NCBI GenBank assembly: GCA_950295325.1
Contig: OX485805.1
Span: forward strand, 20,693,501-20,757,500
DNA: 64,000 nucleotides
Direction of reading: 5' to 3'
Source of the DNA: Polytrichum commune
Taxonomy: Eukaryota > Streptophyta > Polytrichopsida > Polytrichales > Polytrichaceae
The position numbers were made by a program, and so were the translations under genes. This document shows, piece by piece, positions 47,335 through 59,528 of this stretch (position 1 is the first letter of the stretch; each line of letters begins with the position of its first letter). The notes beneath the pieces were generated by a model, which did not search any database, was not told the origin of the DNA, and saw only the letters and a program-made list of their open reading frames with translations.

Positions 47335-47945
47335 GGAAGAAAATTCCATGTTTTCATCCCCCAAAAAGAAGACCTTTGACCAATCAAATTCACTTAGAAA
47401 ATGAGCAAAATGCGTGTGTGATTCACTAGATGGGAACAACTCCATAATTGAGCACCTTCTGCCAAAATGTGTAAACCACGATAAACTAGCCACCTTGCAT
47501 TTGGAATATGTAAGTTGTCCCATATTTCTAACCACATTTATGCAAAGAACTACCTAAAAAGTAGAGAGTGTCCAAATGTTAAACTAAACGGTCAATGTGA
47601 GCACAAAGGTTATTGTTACATGAACATTAAAAAGTTAACTTTGACCAAAATAAACAACATTGATGTTCATGCAAAGTGGCAACCATTGATTGGAGTCAAG
47701 GACCTTGCATGAGCTCCCAACACAACAAAACATGACCACTTCCCACTTCGAGGTTTTTATTACACATCTTAATCATCTCCAAATTGCACAATTCATGTGT
47801 CTATGAGTAGATATCCGTGTTGGCTTGGTGCTCATAGTTATTTTGAATGCAAATGAATGAGTTAGGTGGGATCGATGAAGGGAAGAAATCATCCATCAAT
47901 CCACAACGGGTTGCTCAGGAAGTTAGGGGTCAATGTAACATAAAA
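47335..47945 (-). repeat. family H repeat, minus-strand copy
   Basis: Complement of the repeat at 18771-19340, with TTGGTCAA...TCACTTAGAAAATG at one end and blocks GAGCTCCCAACACAACAAAA and TAATCATCTCCAAATT. No intact frame. Confidence 0.5.
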
Positions 47946-50829
47946 GAATGAATGTAACACTAATATTAACAACAACTTACATCAACAAAATAATATGATA
48001 AGTGTTACTAGTTTGGTCTTAAGGCACATGACCCTCACACCTACAATTTGCAGGCTAACTTGTAGTTGGTAGCATTATGCCACGTGTCATACCTACACGG
48101 CACCATTATAACTTGTGTTTTAGCTTGCCCATACACATGTAACTAGGATTTAAGTATATTTGGATTTATGCATGACTTTTGAACAATTCCAACTGTCAAT
48201 ATGACATGCATTAGATTGCAAGACCACACAAATACGGTGGTTGACGAACATGGAATGCAAACATTTGAAGTTATGGTTCTAGTGTTGTTGCTTTTGTTGT
48301 TGTCGTTTTATGTTTTTGTCCCCACAAGTGCACATTCCTTCTTCTTTTTTCGGACAAATGGTTTGTCCAAATATACTTAAATGCAAATTATGTGGCAGGT
48401 GGATGGCTTGGTATGGAAGTAGATGGATAGGTGGGTAAATCTACATGTAGGTTGCCACATGTCACTCACTTAGGCAACCCATGTGCTCATTGTCACCCAG
48501 GACAAGAGAGTCAACTCCCTCCAAAGTTTAATGTCCCATAATGTTTCATGTTTGCACAAACCACAACTTCAAAAACTCAAATTTCATTCAACTGCCTCTC
48601 AAGGGTACTTTTACACGCATAGATATGAAATGGAAGTCCAATAATCACTCAAAGGATAGGGGGATAGATGCAAGGGTTGAGAACTCAATGCGTCGCGCAT
48701 ATGGTCAATGGCCAAGAGTACAAGATTTTGTGGTTGGGAAAGAAGGACATATCGTAGTTTACTAGCAGGTTCGGCAACTTGCTGCCTAATATTTAATTAA
48801 AGTTAAAAAAGTAGGTTCAGCACCTAAAAATAGTATATTCATATTTTCGGCAAATTTATCTTTTAATTTTTAAAAAATCAGCTTAAATTCATTTTTAATT
48901 TTCTATTTAAGCTTATGTCTTGTACATCTCTCTTGGATTGAATGACAAATAAGATGTGAGTGAAAAGTTGAGAATGCTATGTGCTTTATGCAAGTAGAGT
49001 GGAGTTGTGTTCAACAATGCATATGGGATATGTATACTTTGAGGTGAAGCACCTAGTTAGACTTCATTTTTATAACACGTATAACATTTGCATAGAGTCT
49101 TCAAATGACATAAAATTTGTTGTAGGTGAAAGATTACGTGATTTCTAAACTTTTCTTAGACCAACAAAATTCCGAAAAAGTTGATGCACAAATGAGCTCT
49201 GAAAAATTGTTATGAACGCATTTTAATTTTTTGATCTTTACACGGCTGCAATGTTTTGTCCATATCTTTTGCATAAAGACTTATTTTGACACAAAACTTG
49301 TTGGAGGTGGAAGAAGGATTGATTTCTCAACTTTTGTTAGTTGGACAAAATTCTATAAAACTTCATCTTCTATGCTCAATTGGACTCCAAAAATTTGTGT
49401 ACAACACATTTGAAAAGCCTCACCTAGAATCTTGCTACTTCTTAACCCATATTCTTTGTGGACTAATGTAAGTGAGCTTGATTACAAAAGAAGCACCTTC
49501 TCTCATTCAAGATTCACATATGCTTCCATTGTTGTAAAACTCTAGTGAGAAGTAAAAACTTCTTACTTTTTGGCAATTTTGAAAAATAATTAATTTTATA
49601 TTCGGCAAAAAATGCCAATAATATTCCAATTTGTAGGCATCTATTTTTAGAATTATTTTGTGCCGAACCTGCAATTAAACTACGGGTATTGAGGCCCCTT
49701 GTAGATTCATATGTTAGGGACTCCCACCATTATTTAGGGAAAATTGTCGTTCCCACAAATATCTATTCAATTATTATTATGAGTTGTGATGGATCACCCA
49801 CCAATGTTCTTAGTTTGTATTGCATGTTGTTATTGTTTATGCTATTATTGTTGGCGGAAGAGGTCACGCTTTACTCTTCTTGTTATCCTCTTTGTTGATC
49901 CTTCATAGTGCATCCATAATGTATTGTTGTAACACGTACCATACCCTTGTCAATCTTCACAATTTTCGCATGTTATTGTCATCTTTGGTATTCATGTTGG
50001 TAGATGCACACACATTTTGTTTTTATTACTATTGTCCCCTTCAATTCTTCAATGTAGATCTTTTATGATGCAGATTCCAAGTTGTATTGTTATAACATAC
50101 ATATTCATAGTGTTTTGCATGTTATTGTCACCCTTGGGTGTTCATGTTTTTATGATCTTTGATGTTCATGTTAAGTATTGGATCGGGTTAAATAATGGTA
50201 GGGCTTTTATTAACACTTTCATAGAGCGAACTTTTTTGCAATAAAGTCCACAACCTATGCATAGACTACATGGACATGAAAATGTATAATTTCAACATTA
50301 GAAAAATTTATGGGAATTTCCATCAAGATTTAACATAGCACCCCAAGATATAAGGGTTGTATCTCTTGTAGTATGTTTGCTCTCCAAAGTAAGAAGAATC
50401 TCACGAGTTGCGTGGCAATGTTGGTTGGCAAGTGCATCGATAGTCGGGTTTGCTTTAAAGAGTATTGGGTTAAGTAGTCATCAAAGTTGGTGAGCTATTA
50501 TCTAATCCTCTACCGAAGATGTTTGATGGAAATGGATCTCAAAATATCGCCCACATTACAAAGTGACAAGTGAGACTTACCATGCTCAAATTTTATCCCT
50601 TGCTTTAAAGGCTCCAATGTTGTCTTTCTCCACTAGCATGAGATGGTGTGTTGAGGTTGAGGCTAAGGTGGATGTGTGTTGTTTGGATGCATTTCTTTCT
50701 ACACCCATTTTTTGTAGGACATGGTCCACACAATTAATGCAAGATAATTAGCAAATCCAATTCGTGCATGTAGCTATTTTGGAATTTATATCAGTATCTT
50801 ATTCATTATCAACACAAAGATCATTATGC
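47946..50829. other. no gene recognised
   Basis: Very AT-rich sequence with many short plus-strand frames (49,200-50,250) that are hydrophobic and lack domains. The phrase TTCGGCA with AATTTTTAAAA occurs on both sides of 48,770-49,680, suggesting a diverged element whose ends read CAGGTTCGGCA and TGCCGAACCTGC. Its interior has no recognisable protein. Confidence 0.45.
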
Positions 50830-50990
50830 TCGTTAAATGGTCATATAGGTCCCCACAATTAGGTTGATTATTGACCTTACAAATGACTAGCATATTTTGA
50901 GCACGTAGTCCAATATGTTTCAACACATGTTTTTTGGTGATTGTTCTCATAACCACGCCTATCCACAAACCGCTCAACAATAGGTGTTTA
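50830..50990 (+). repeat. family L dispersed repeat
   Basis: Blocks GGTCATATAGGTCCCCACAA, ATTTTGAGCACGTAGTCCAA and CACATGTTTTTTGGTG appear in the family order. Confidence 0.5.
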
Positions 50991-51597
50991 GATTATTACT
51001 ACGTTGGATTTAGGCACATCTACCTTGTCCATGTTGTATATTCTCAAACACAACTTCGTTTTTATTTGCGAGTGCATGGGGGCACTCATATGCACCCATT
51101 TGCACTGTGTACAACTCCACAAACTCCTATGATTGAATCTCAGTTGGAAATTTTGTCTAAGCTTGACGTGTAAGGTGGAGATTGAGGGCCGGTTCACACA
51201 AGGTCCCAAGTCTCACCCATGTGAACAAGTCCCATCTTAGAGGCGAAGTCCCAACTTTTGAGCCTCGAGAGGCCATTAAAATATGATTTACATATAATTT
51301 GTTGTCTTCCTTGTTGTCTTTCCTCTCTTCATGGTTATAAAACATGTGGTTCTCGCTTAATTGGCATTTCAACAAATTGTTATGTATGAACAAAATGTTG
51401 AAATGGTGTTGATGGCCGTTTTTATTCTTGATGAAGGTCGATTGAACATTCCAAGGTCTTTATGGAAATATGAGAGGGTAGGTGGATATGTAGAACATAA
51501 TCTTTTGAGTTCATTTTTAGAGAATATATTCAAGAAGCGTATGCGAGTGATGGAAGTTATATTCTCATCAGTGTACCTTCTTTGGATCTGACCTCAT

Positions 51598-52042
51598 AAT
51601 ATTGTAGGAAGGGATTTTATACAACATTGTTTCAAGGGTTATAGATGTATAATGCAAGTTTTGAAAGTATGATTTTAGGTGGGTTGGTCATATACATGAT
51701 CGGGCTTTATTCCAAAAAATATATATTCTGGAAGAAGACCATGAAATGAGTATTTATATCTTATATTATCATTTGTGGTGTAGCTTATCCCTATATGACC
51801 TTGGTTTTATTCACCTTTCAAATGTAGAAAAGGAAGCTTGTCACGTGAGAGGCAGCACTGGAACTTCATTCAATCAACACGATATGACAATTGAACAAGA
51901 ACTTGACATATTGAAAGAGACATGGAGAATATTTTTGAAACAAATTGACACGTCTTTACAACGTGATTTTGAAATTGTCATTGCTTGCAACTCTCTTCAT
52001 AATCCGTGCATTAATCATAGAGATAATTTTAATATGACATAG
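51598..52042 (+). pseudogene. PIF/Harbinger transposase relic (DDE_Tnp_4 type), C-terminal part
   Basis: Near 51610-51730, frame fragments read KGFYTTLFQG, then GWSY / HDRALFQK-like, recalling the conserved region around the second catalytic aspartate of PIF/HARBI1 transposases. AYPYMTL near 51785 fits the GDxAYPL motif. The last frame (to 52042) reads LKETWRIFLKQIDTSLQ, then FEIVIACNSLHNPCINHRD, which matches the family's LKGRWR and ACCxLHN signature near the C-terminus. Stops and frame changes separate the pieces, and no N-terminal half was found, so it is a dead copy. PIF enzymes cut at TTA/TAA targets, the same duplication seen around the Tourist-like MITEs in this window. A direct link to those families is inference because the ends of this copy are not seen. 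Confidence 0.65.
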
Positions 52043-53192
52043 GCTAGAGAAGCAAAAATAAAATTACAAATTGAAGCAAATATTATACTAGAAGGTATTC
52101 AAAACATAAACATATTTCATATTACGTAATCAATAATTAAGCAAATGCGAGCATTACAGATTATAATTGTGCAAAACAACTTTGTTGAAGAGGGAAATGA
52201 GGACCTTGAGAGGGAGGTAAAAATCAATATGGAAAAAGATGAAATCAAATAACAAAAAGAAAAGATAGTAAGAAGTTTCATGAAGCAACAATAGCACATC
52301 ATATACTAGTCATGAGCTTTTACAAAGCAAAATTAACCATAAAATCAGCAATACAATTTGAGGGATCCTCATAATACAATAAATGGTAGAAACTACATCT
52401 TATTTAGAAATGCATTTGTTGTTTCAAAATTTTTTATGAAGACAATAATATTTTCTACCATGTTCTCCAAAATGACAATGGTTTTTTAATGAGAAAAAAA
52501 ACTTTATTTGTAGGTTTTTTATTTATTTTATTTTTTATTGTTGTGTATTGGTCTCCTCTTGAGAGAAACTGTCTTGACTCTAATTTGATGGTAAATTTGT
52601 ATCATTTGTTATTAAAGTTACATGCTTTATGGCTTGATTTACTTGTTGCAACCACTGGTTCATTAATTCGTAAAATTTGCATTCATATCTATCTACCAAG
52701 TGTCTTCTTCTTGGGTGCGTCCAAAATTTGGGTGCCTCTTCTTCACCTACTTCTATGACATCATTTCCTACCATATATTTTCCTTTCTCGCTTTCAATAT
52801 TTGTGCCTCCAATATCAATAAAACTAGAATGCTCTCTTTGAAAATTGAATGGTCAAAATGCACTCTTTGATATGTTAGGAAAATAATAACTCTATGAAGC
52901 CATGAAATCCTCTTGTCTACTTTCCAAAAATCGGTTCCTTGAAAAACCCTCCATTTTGACGACAACAATCGTAATATTTCAACAATCTATATACCCTACA
53001 CCACAAATCAAAATTTACAATCAAGCAATAATGAAAGGCAAGAAAGAAAAAAAGGAAAAAAAGCAAGAAAACAAGAAAGAAAGAAAGAAAATATAATCCA
53101 CCTTTTTGATGATCTAGGGCTTTAAACACTTTGTTTCATCTAACAATCCATATCTTGAATGATTTTGATTATTTTATGCAAAAAAATCTTGG
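52043..53192. other. no gene recognised
   Basis: Low-complexity AT-rich sequence. A minus-strand frame at 52774-52580 is hydrophilic (VGEEEAPKFWTHPRRRHLVD) and lies next to the PIF relic. PIF elements often carry a second ORF, but no Myb/SANT motif is visible, so I leave it unassigned. Confidence 0.4.
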
Positions 53193-53438
53193 GACTCGTG
53201 CTGAGAGTTGGGTCTAGCTTTTTGCTTGACCCAACTCTAAACACTAGTCCCAAGCCTCACCTCCAAAAAGTACTGCCATATACGCAACCATATCATACTT
53301 GGGACTTAGCACTCTGGGACCCCGTGTGAAGTGGTAAGTCCCAACTTTCATGCTTCAACGGCTGAGATCGCTTGGATTGACCTCAAGTGAGTTGGGAGTT
53401 GGGACTTAGGACTTGGGACCCGTTTGAACTGGCCCCGA
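53193..53438 (-). repeat. family E repeat, minus-strand copy
   Basis: Contains TTGGGTCTAGCTTTTTGCTT and GACCCAACTCTAAACAC as an inner hairpin, then GTGAAGTGGTAAGTCCCAAC, ending GACCCGTTTGAACTGGCCCC. Complement of the arrangement at 6894 and 14943. Confidence 0.55.
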
Positions 53439-53487
53439 GTAGTTGTAATTGCCTAAGACATATTTAACATACCGAAGTTGGTGCAAT

Positions 53488-53687
53488 GTTCGGAAGAACC
53501 AGCATTTAGTTACAAATGAACCGGTTGAAGTTCGAGACTGCAGAAAAGTTACCGATCATTTTAGAGGAATTTATAGAATATACCCCAATTTAATCAAGGA
53601 AAACCGAAGGATGTCAACATGTAACCGGTTGGACTTGCAAACACTTGGATCTCAACCAATTATGCCCAAAAATCTCCCCGATCACTG
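53488..53687 (+). repeat. family B repeat, plus-strand copy with open frame
   Basis: Close to the 6149 copy (TTACAAATGAACCGGTTGAA; CAACATGTAACCGGTTGGAC). The frame QHLVTNEPVEVRDCRKVTDH, then TLGSQPIMPKNLPDH is unbroken to a stop at 53688. It lies next to a family E copy, as at 6149. Confidence 0.55.
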
Positions 53688-53796
53688 AGCTGGTGTCGGG
53701 GAGACTAACTTGGTCAATGTGTTCATTGAATGCTTCCCAAATGCAAGATTTATCATGGTCCACTTGCACATTTGATTGTTGTATCGGATAATGTGG

Positions 53797-53797
<1 letters not shown>

Positions 53798-53829
<32 letters not shown>
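53798..53829. repeat. (TA)n microsatellite
   Basis: Perfect AT dinucleotide run of about 16 units. Confidence 0.9.
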
Positions 53830-53831
<2 letters not shown>

Positions 53832-54051
53832 TCGTGTTGAATTGCAAATATTGTCCCCAATCATGCGATCTGACAGTACTTGACTAGGAAACCGTACTCA
53901 CATTCCAGGGTGAATGCACCTAAGTAGCTAGGGAGTGATTCTTTGGAGCGGATCCATGCAGGCATTGTCTCTAAATAAGTCATAAATTGTGTAGAAGCAC
54001 AACAACACAACAAACAACAACAACAACAATTGTGTAGAAGCACTTAAGTTA

Positions 54052-54747
54052 GGGCCCCTTCACACTATGGCCGTTCAAGTCGATCGAGAGGCCGTGGGAT
54101 TGAATGGCCACACTTTGTTGAGAGGTTAAAGAAATGGGTTCAAAATAGCTAGCCAATAAAAAAGATAGGAATTGGGGCCTTCACACTATGGCCGTTCAAG
54201 TCGATCGAGAGGCCGTGGGATTGAATGGCCACACTTTGTTGAGAGGTTAAAGAAATGGGTTGAAAATAGCTAGCCAATAAAAAAGATAGGAACTGGGGCC
54301 TTCGGCTGGGCATGGTGTCAAGCTTTCAAAGACCAAGTCCAAAGTCCAGACCTTTGGCCATGAATTTCCATGGACTCTCGACTTGGATAGCCATGGCATG
54401 AAGCCTCCAAAGGCCAAGCCCAAAACAACCCACTTTATTTCCTGCTCAAAACAACCCCTCCAATCTAACGGCCAAGATCTTGTCCTTTTAAAAGAGCATT
54501 ATGAAAAAAAGAAATAGACGGCCTCTCAACCATAGTGTGGGTTTCCATTCGTGTATGACCCAAACTTGCTTCGAGAGTCTGTTGCCTTGGTAAAAAAACG
54601 TTGCCATGTGGACATTCTGAAGAGCGATGGCCTTTGGACTTTTGGCCTCTAGTGTAAAGGGTCAAGAAGCCAAATTTTTAGTTTCTTGCAATTCGATTGA
54701 TGAAAATCGACGGCCTCTTCACCTTCGGCCATAATGTGAAGTGGCCC
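54052..54747. mobile_element. Tourist/PIF-like MITE (family D) with a 121-bp tandem duplication
   Basis: Left end GGGCCCCTTCACACTATGGC and right end GCCATAATGTGAAGTGGCCC are inverted. TTA precedes the left end; TAG follows the right end, so the target duplication is imperfect. The first 121 bp occur twice in tandem (54059 and 54180) with one or two differences. Interior matches 11211-11708 inverted. Confidence 0.75.
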
Positions 54748-54979
54748 TAGGTTAGGTAAATTGCCCGCTCGAGAAAGAGTAATAAGGCCACATTCAGAGC
54801 ATAAAGTTGGTGTTTCTTGTTCACCACTTCAACTTCATCCAACCAGTGTAAGGTTATACCTAGCCTTCTCATAAATGTAGAGCATATTTTCAATCAAAGA
54901 CTACTTTATTTAGTTTGAAGAATGCTTCTCATGTCACTTCAGAGAAAGGTGTTGGAATGAAGAGGAGACCATATATGTA

Positions 54980-55260
54980 CACACGTTTGAAAACGTCGGT
55001 TTCATAATGGGAGTTTGGTAAAGCAATGTTGTAGAATGTTGGCCTTGACATGTGCCTAACTCCGAGGAGCCGGGTCTTGAGGTTGGTCCCTCTTTTATTG
55101 GGTAGAATCATATGTTCTCAACTCCCATCCAAGCCCGCAGTTTTGCAAGGCTTAAAACATTGAAACCCGGCTCCTTGGAGTTAGGCACATGTCAAGGCCA
55201 ACATTCTACAACATTGGCCCATCAAACTCCGTTCCGAAACTGGAGTTTTTGAAAATGTGT
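54980..55260. repeat. foldback element with about 100-bp arms
   Basis: The arm at about 54980-55080 (GTTGTAGAATGTTGGCCTTG and ACATGTGCCTAACTCCGAGG) pairs with 55160-55260 (TTGGAGTTAGGCACATGTCA and GGCCAACATTCTACAACATT). Spacer about 80 bp. No gene. Confidence 0.7.
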
Positions 55261-55444
55261 GGCCTCCGCTTGAGTGTGTGGGATGTCGTATAATGCTATG
55301 ATTGATTTCTCTCCATTACTATATGAATAGTGCTTTGCGTGTGGCAATCCTAACAATATTCAACATGTGATATTGTAGCTTGATTTGTGAGAGCTTCAAA
55401 AACTCCTATAGAATGTGTCCACCTTAGGCAAATTTCAAGTGATA

Positions 55445-56790
55445 TTTAACACCGGATGCTAAAGCACCACTGTTGAGCTTTGTACGCCTAAGACTTCGCC
55501 GCCTTTGGCCCGCACGTCAATGCCTAGACCATAATTTATCGATCTTGCCCATGTTATTGCCCGCAACTTGCTTAACCGTACGGAACCATGGACGGAGTCA
55601 ACTCCAACTACGTTAGTCGTCCTTCTAGCCAAAGACCCTCCTCGGAGATGGGGAACATTCCATGCTCCCATCTCCTTGGTTCCACACCACATATGCTAAT
55701 GTGTTATGCACCGAAATTTGTGGAATGTGTTATGCAACCAAATTAGCAAATCTGAACTTCCTAGTATGCACAACTATTTCATAAAAATAATGCTTGTAAT
55801 TAAGTGGTCCTCCTCTCTAAGCTTGCGATCACAAGATTCTATATATAGCTCATTGCAAACACCCTTTTGTTTTGTGCCTACACGCTTACATGATTTGTAG
55901 GTTGTACATGAGTATTTTTTTAATTGCACTCAATTGGATTTTGTGTTGGTAGTTGACGTGGTGTTATGAAATTTTGCTACGTTTGATTAATTATGTTGAT
56001 TCATTATAATCTACCGTTCATATCAGCGTAGACTCATGATTGTTTTGCACACGTTCAATTGGATCATCACTTATGAATCTTTAATCGGTTAAAGATTCAT
56101 AAGTGATGATCCAATCAAACGTGTATAGAACAACTATAGGTCTACATTGATATGAACAGTAGATTATAGTGATCCAACCTTAATCATCAAATGTAGCAAA
56201 ATTTCATAACACCACATCAACTAGCAACACATAATCGAATTGAGTGCAATAAAATAAAATAAAAAATAAAAAATAAAACTCATACACAACCTACAAATCA
56301 TGTGAGTGTAGGCACAAAACAAAAAGGTGTCTGCACTGAGCTATGCAATTTTGGCAACACATACTTAGAGAAGAAAACCACTTCATTACAAACACAATTT
56401 GTATGAAGTAGTTGTGGACACTTGGGAGTTCAAATCCGTTAATTTTATTGCATAACACATTTGTAGGTCTAGATCTGGTGCATAACACATTTGTAGATTT
56501 GGATTTGGTGCCTAACACGTTCCACATATTTTGGTGCATAATTCATTAACAAATGTGGTGTGGAACCGACGAGATGGGAGTAGGGAATGTTTCCAATGTC
56601 CGAGGAGGGTCCGTGGCTTGAAGGACGACCAACATTGTTGGAGTTCACTCTGTCCATGGTTTTGTCCGGTCATGCAAGCTGCGGGCAACAAGATTAGTAA
56701 ATTTTGGGATGGGCATTGACACATGAACATGGGACGGTGGATTCTTAGATGAACAGAGCTTGATAGGGGTGCCTTAACATCCGGCATATT
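55445..56790. repeat. 1.35-kb near-perfect foldback (arms of about 640-700 bp, 4-nt loop)
   Basis: The centre is at 56085-56088: GATTCATAAGTGATGATCC on the right exactly complements GGATCATCACTTATGAATC on the left. Pairing continues outward through the CCACATCAAC / GTTGACGTGG region, GAGTGCAAT / ATTGCACTC, ATGATTTGTAGGTTGT / ACAACCTACAAATCAT, CATGGACGGAGT-type blocks and finally CACCGGATG / CATCCGGCA near 55449 and 56780. Similarity falls toward the outer parts, and the right arm carries small insertions such as a duplicated CATAACACATTTGTAG. Short frames in each arm mirror one another, but none has a known domain. Confidence 0.8.
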
Positions 56791-56929
56791 GTACCTCTAT
56801 GGTTCAAGATGCTCGTAAGCATTTGCATTGTTGTTAATATTTATATGCACAAGTTTTCAGATGGAGATACTACATTAAGACGCAACTGGTTTTTTGTGAA
56901 TACTATAAGTTATTTTGTGAGTGGAGGTG

Positions 56930-57545
56930 AAAATTGTCATGTCATCTACATTCATGTCCTAGTTGAGGCATACAATCTGTTTTCTTGGATTCCAAACTCT
57001 ACTTGACGTTGTATGACTACACTGTTTTGTCTCATTAGTCCAAATGCCTTGTCCATACTTTTCAAAGAATCTACTCAGCAACGATTCTTGAAGTTTATGT
57101 GTTCAGATTCCAAAATCTACTTGAGGTTGACTAACCATTTTTTCTACGAACTCAACATTGTACGTAACATATTCTTCAACACTTGCACTGTCTAGATTCG
57201 TCAAAGAATCTAGTCCGTAAGGATTCTTCTCGTAGTCGACACATGAGATCTGTGTTCTTAGATTTCAAAATCTATTTGACACTGTAAATCCTTTCCCCTA
57301 AGATCTCAACAACGTACACATTGATTTCATATGCAACATCGATCTCGATTCGTCAAAGAATCTAACTCAGTTACGACTCATCTCCTAAGTTACTTGAGGC
57401 ATGAAGTTCATGGCCCTGAATTCAGAAATCTACTTGAAATTGTACGATCACGTTCTTTCTAAGAACTCACCGATTAACTTTCAAGAAATGAGATTCAACA
57501 CTTGGCATTGTCGAGATTAAACATCGATGAATCTACTCAGCAGTT
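56930..57545 (+). repeat. diverged tandem repeat, four units of about 120-160 bp
   Basis: Anchors CCAAAATCTACTTGA-like at about 56990, 57108, 57263 and 57421, alternating with TCAAAGAATCTACTCAG-like at about 57063, 57196, 57352 and 57527. The copies differ substantially, so the array is old. No coding frame runs through it. Confidence 0.6.
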
Positions 57546-58981
57546 GAGTGCATTGTAGCAGATGATGCACATGACCTGGGGAATATCATGGGAGTCTATG
57601 ATGGGATCCTCACCTCTATCTTTTTTGACACCAAAGCTGTTTGCTTATACAGCCGTTTACCTCCGAGTCTTTCCAACCCCACTGTGTAATGAATGTTATT
57701 TCCGCAAATTCCATATTTCTACACCCCTCTCTTATTGAGGTTTCTCTTATAATCCTCAAGCTGGGCACTTGCAAAAAAACTTCGAGCCTCGCTATGGTGG
57801 CAAGAATGTGATGGTAAAGAAGGGAGGAAGCTCTCTTTTAAGCTATGTGGGTGTTAACTGATCCGTTTTCCTTGTTCATCATCTTCTATTGATCAGATTC
57901 ACGTCTTCAAAGTTGTTTTGCATTAGCAAACTTACAATGAATCATCAATGACTTCCAGATCAAAGCCCGGACCTACTTTGATTTAGTTGTGATTATGAAA
58001 GGTGTGTATTTGTCGATTCTTTGATTAAATACACAGGTCGAGTCGATTATTAAGTTTGAAATAGTTGATCAAATTTCAGAGACGTAGTCCACTATTTTCT
58101 CAACACGTGTCTTTATGGTGTTTCTTTTTTCATCCTCGTGTAAACACACACCAATTAAATACAAGTGTCCAATTAACAAAAGTAAGCAATAACAACCGCA
58201 CACCTTATGAAGAAGAGACGATCGATGTTTGTAACACAATATGGTTATGTGATGGTACTACTCCTTTGGTAAGATGGATTCATAGAAGTGCAAGCTCAAT
58301 CTCATGATTTTACAAACCAATTTAGCAATAGGTCCAGTCAATTTCATTGGAATCATGAACTAATTTCACTATTATAGACGACCAATTTAACTTGAACTTT
58401 CGACCAAATTCACTACATGTTGTATTTAATGATTTGGAACCCATGTTCATAGCTTCACAAAATCAATTTCATGAATTGTATAACTGTATTTCACAAAAAA
58501 TGGTACAACACGTATAAGTTTCTCCTAATTTCTCCCCACTTAGCTCTACCAAAATTTCAAATGACCATCTCTTATCCAACCTCGGACCATGTTTGCAATG
58601 ATTGCTTGTTCATTGTCATTAATGTGACCGTTCAAACCAACACTCTTTGCTTTTGACTTCAAAGTATTTTGAAAAAAAACCAAAGAAAAAATCGACATCA
58701 AGGGTAGAGGCTTCCAAGTAAACACATAACAAAGAGGAGGCCAATGAACAATGAGAAGGGAAAGAAGGTGGCAAGAACTTGAGAATATGAAAACCACATA
58801 GTGTAATTTTTTTTAATTAAATTGGTTTGGCAAATTCATAAAGTTCCTAGAGGTAAAGATCCACTATCATGAAATTGAAGTGTGCCACAAGTCAAATTAG
58901 TTTAGAAGAATCATGTACTAATTTGGAAGTTTCAAGAAATTGGTAGAATACTCTGATAACATTGGTTGGAAGGTTCATGAA
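57546..58981. other. no gene recognised; one family L copy
   Basis: Family L blocks (GACGTAGTCCACTATTTTCT; AACACGTGTCTTTATGGTG) occur at about 58055-58175. The rest is AT-rich with short open frames lacking domains. Confidence 0.5.
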
Positions 58982-59348
58982 CTACATTGAATATGATATT
59001 TAGTGTCACCAACTCTTATTGTCTTGCTCAATACTAATTGGAAACCGCGGTATAGTGTCACCAACACTACAACATTATTTGTCATTCCTTGTGAAACTTT
59101 TGGGGGATTGAAGATTTACAGTGTTGCAAATACTATCACTAACCAAGTAATTTTTCATCCAAATTTCAATCAACCATGACAATATTTCATCACAAGTGGC
59201 TGACAAGAGAAGGTAGGATTTTGGCCAATGGATGAACTCATCCATCATCCATGACAATATTTGTTCACTAATCATAAAGGGTGTCATCCAAAAAGTTACC
59301 CTAGTGACATTAAATACCATATGACACTAAATATCATATTAAGTGTAG
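58982..59348. mobile_element. family F MITE, 367 bp, intact ends
   Basis: CTACATTGAATATGATATTT at the left and AAATATCATATTAAGTGTAG at the right are inverted ends of about 26 bp (continuing to AGTGTC / GACACT). The interior has GCCAATGGATGAACTCATCC between blocks shared with 46603 and 10780. The CACTA-like first bases of sister copies invite comparison with CACTA elements, but no clear target duplication was found. Confidence 0.7.
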
Positions 59349-59528
59349 CTTGGAACCTTCATGCAATTGAGTTTGCACTCATGTGAAGTCATCATACCAA
59401 AGGAGTAAATTGTTGCAGAGCTTCCTTGGCCATAATCCAAATGGGTTTTCTTAATTGCCTTATAATTTGCAGACATTTGCCTCACCGTCGTTCCATTGGG
59501 AGCTTTGACCTCAAGATTAGCTTACTAA

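Noticed and set aside
51361-51591. 76-codon frame upstream of the PIF relic as an intact first exon
   Set aside because: No family motif, and it ends in a stop before the recognisable transposase part. It may be a decayed piece of the same element but cannot be shown.
56291-56539. 82-codon frame in the right arm of the 1.35-kb foldback as a gene
   Set aside because: It mirrors the frame in the left arm, has no domain, and contains a small internal duplication. It is better explained as repeat sequence.
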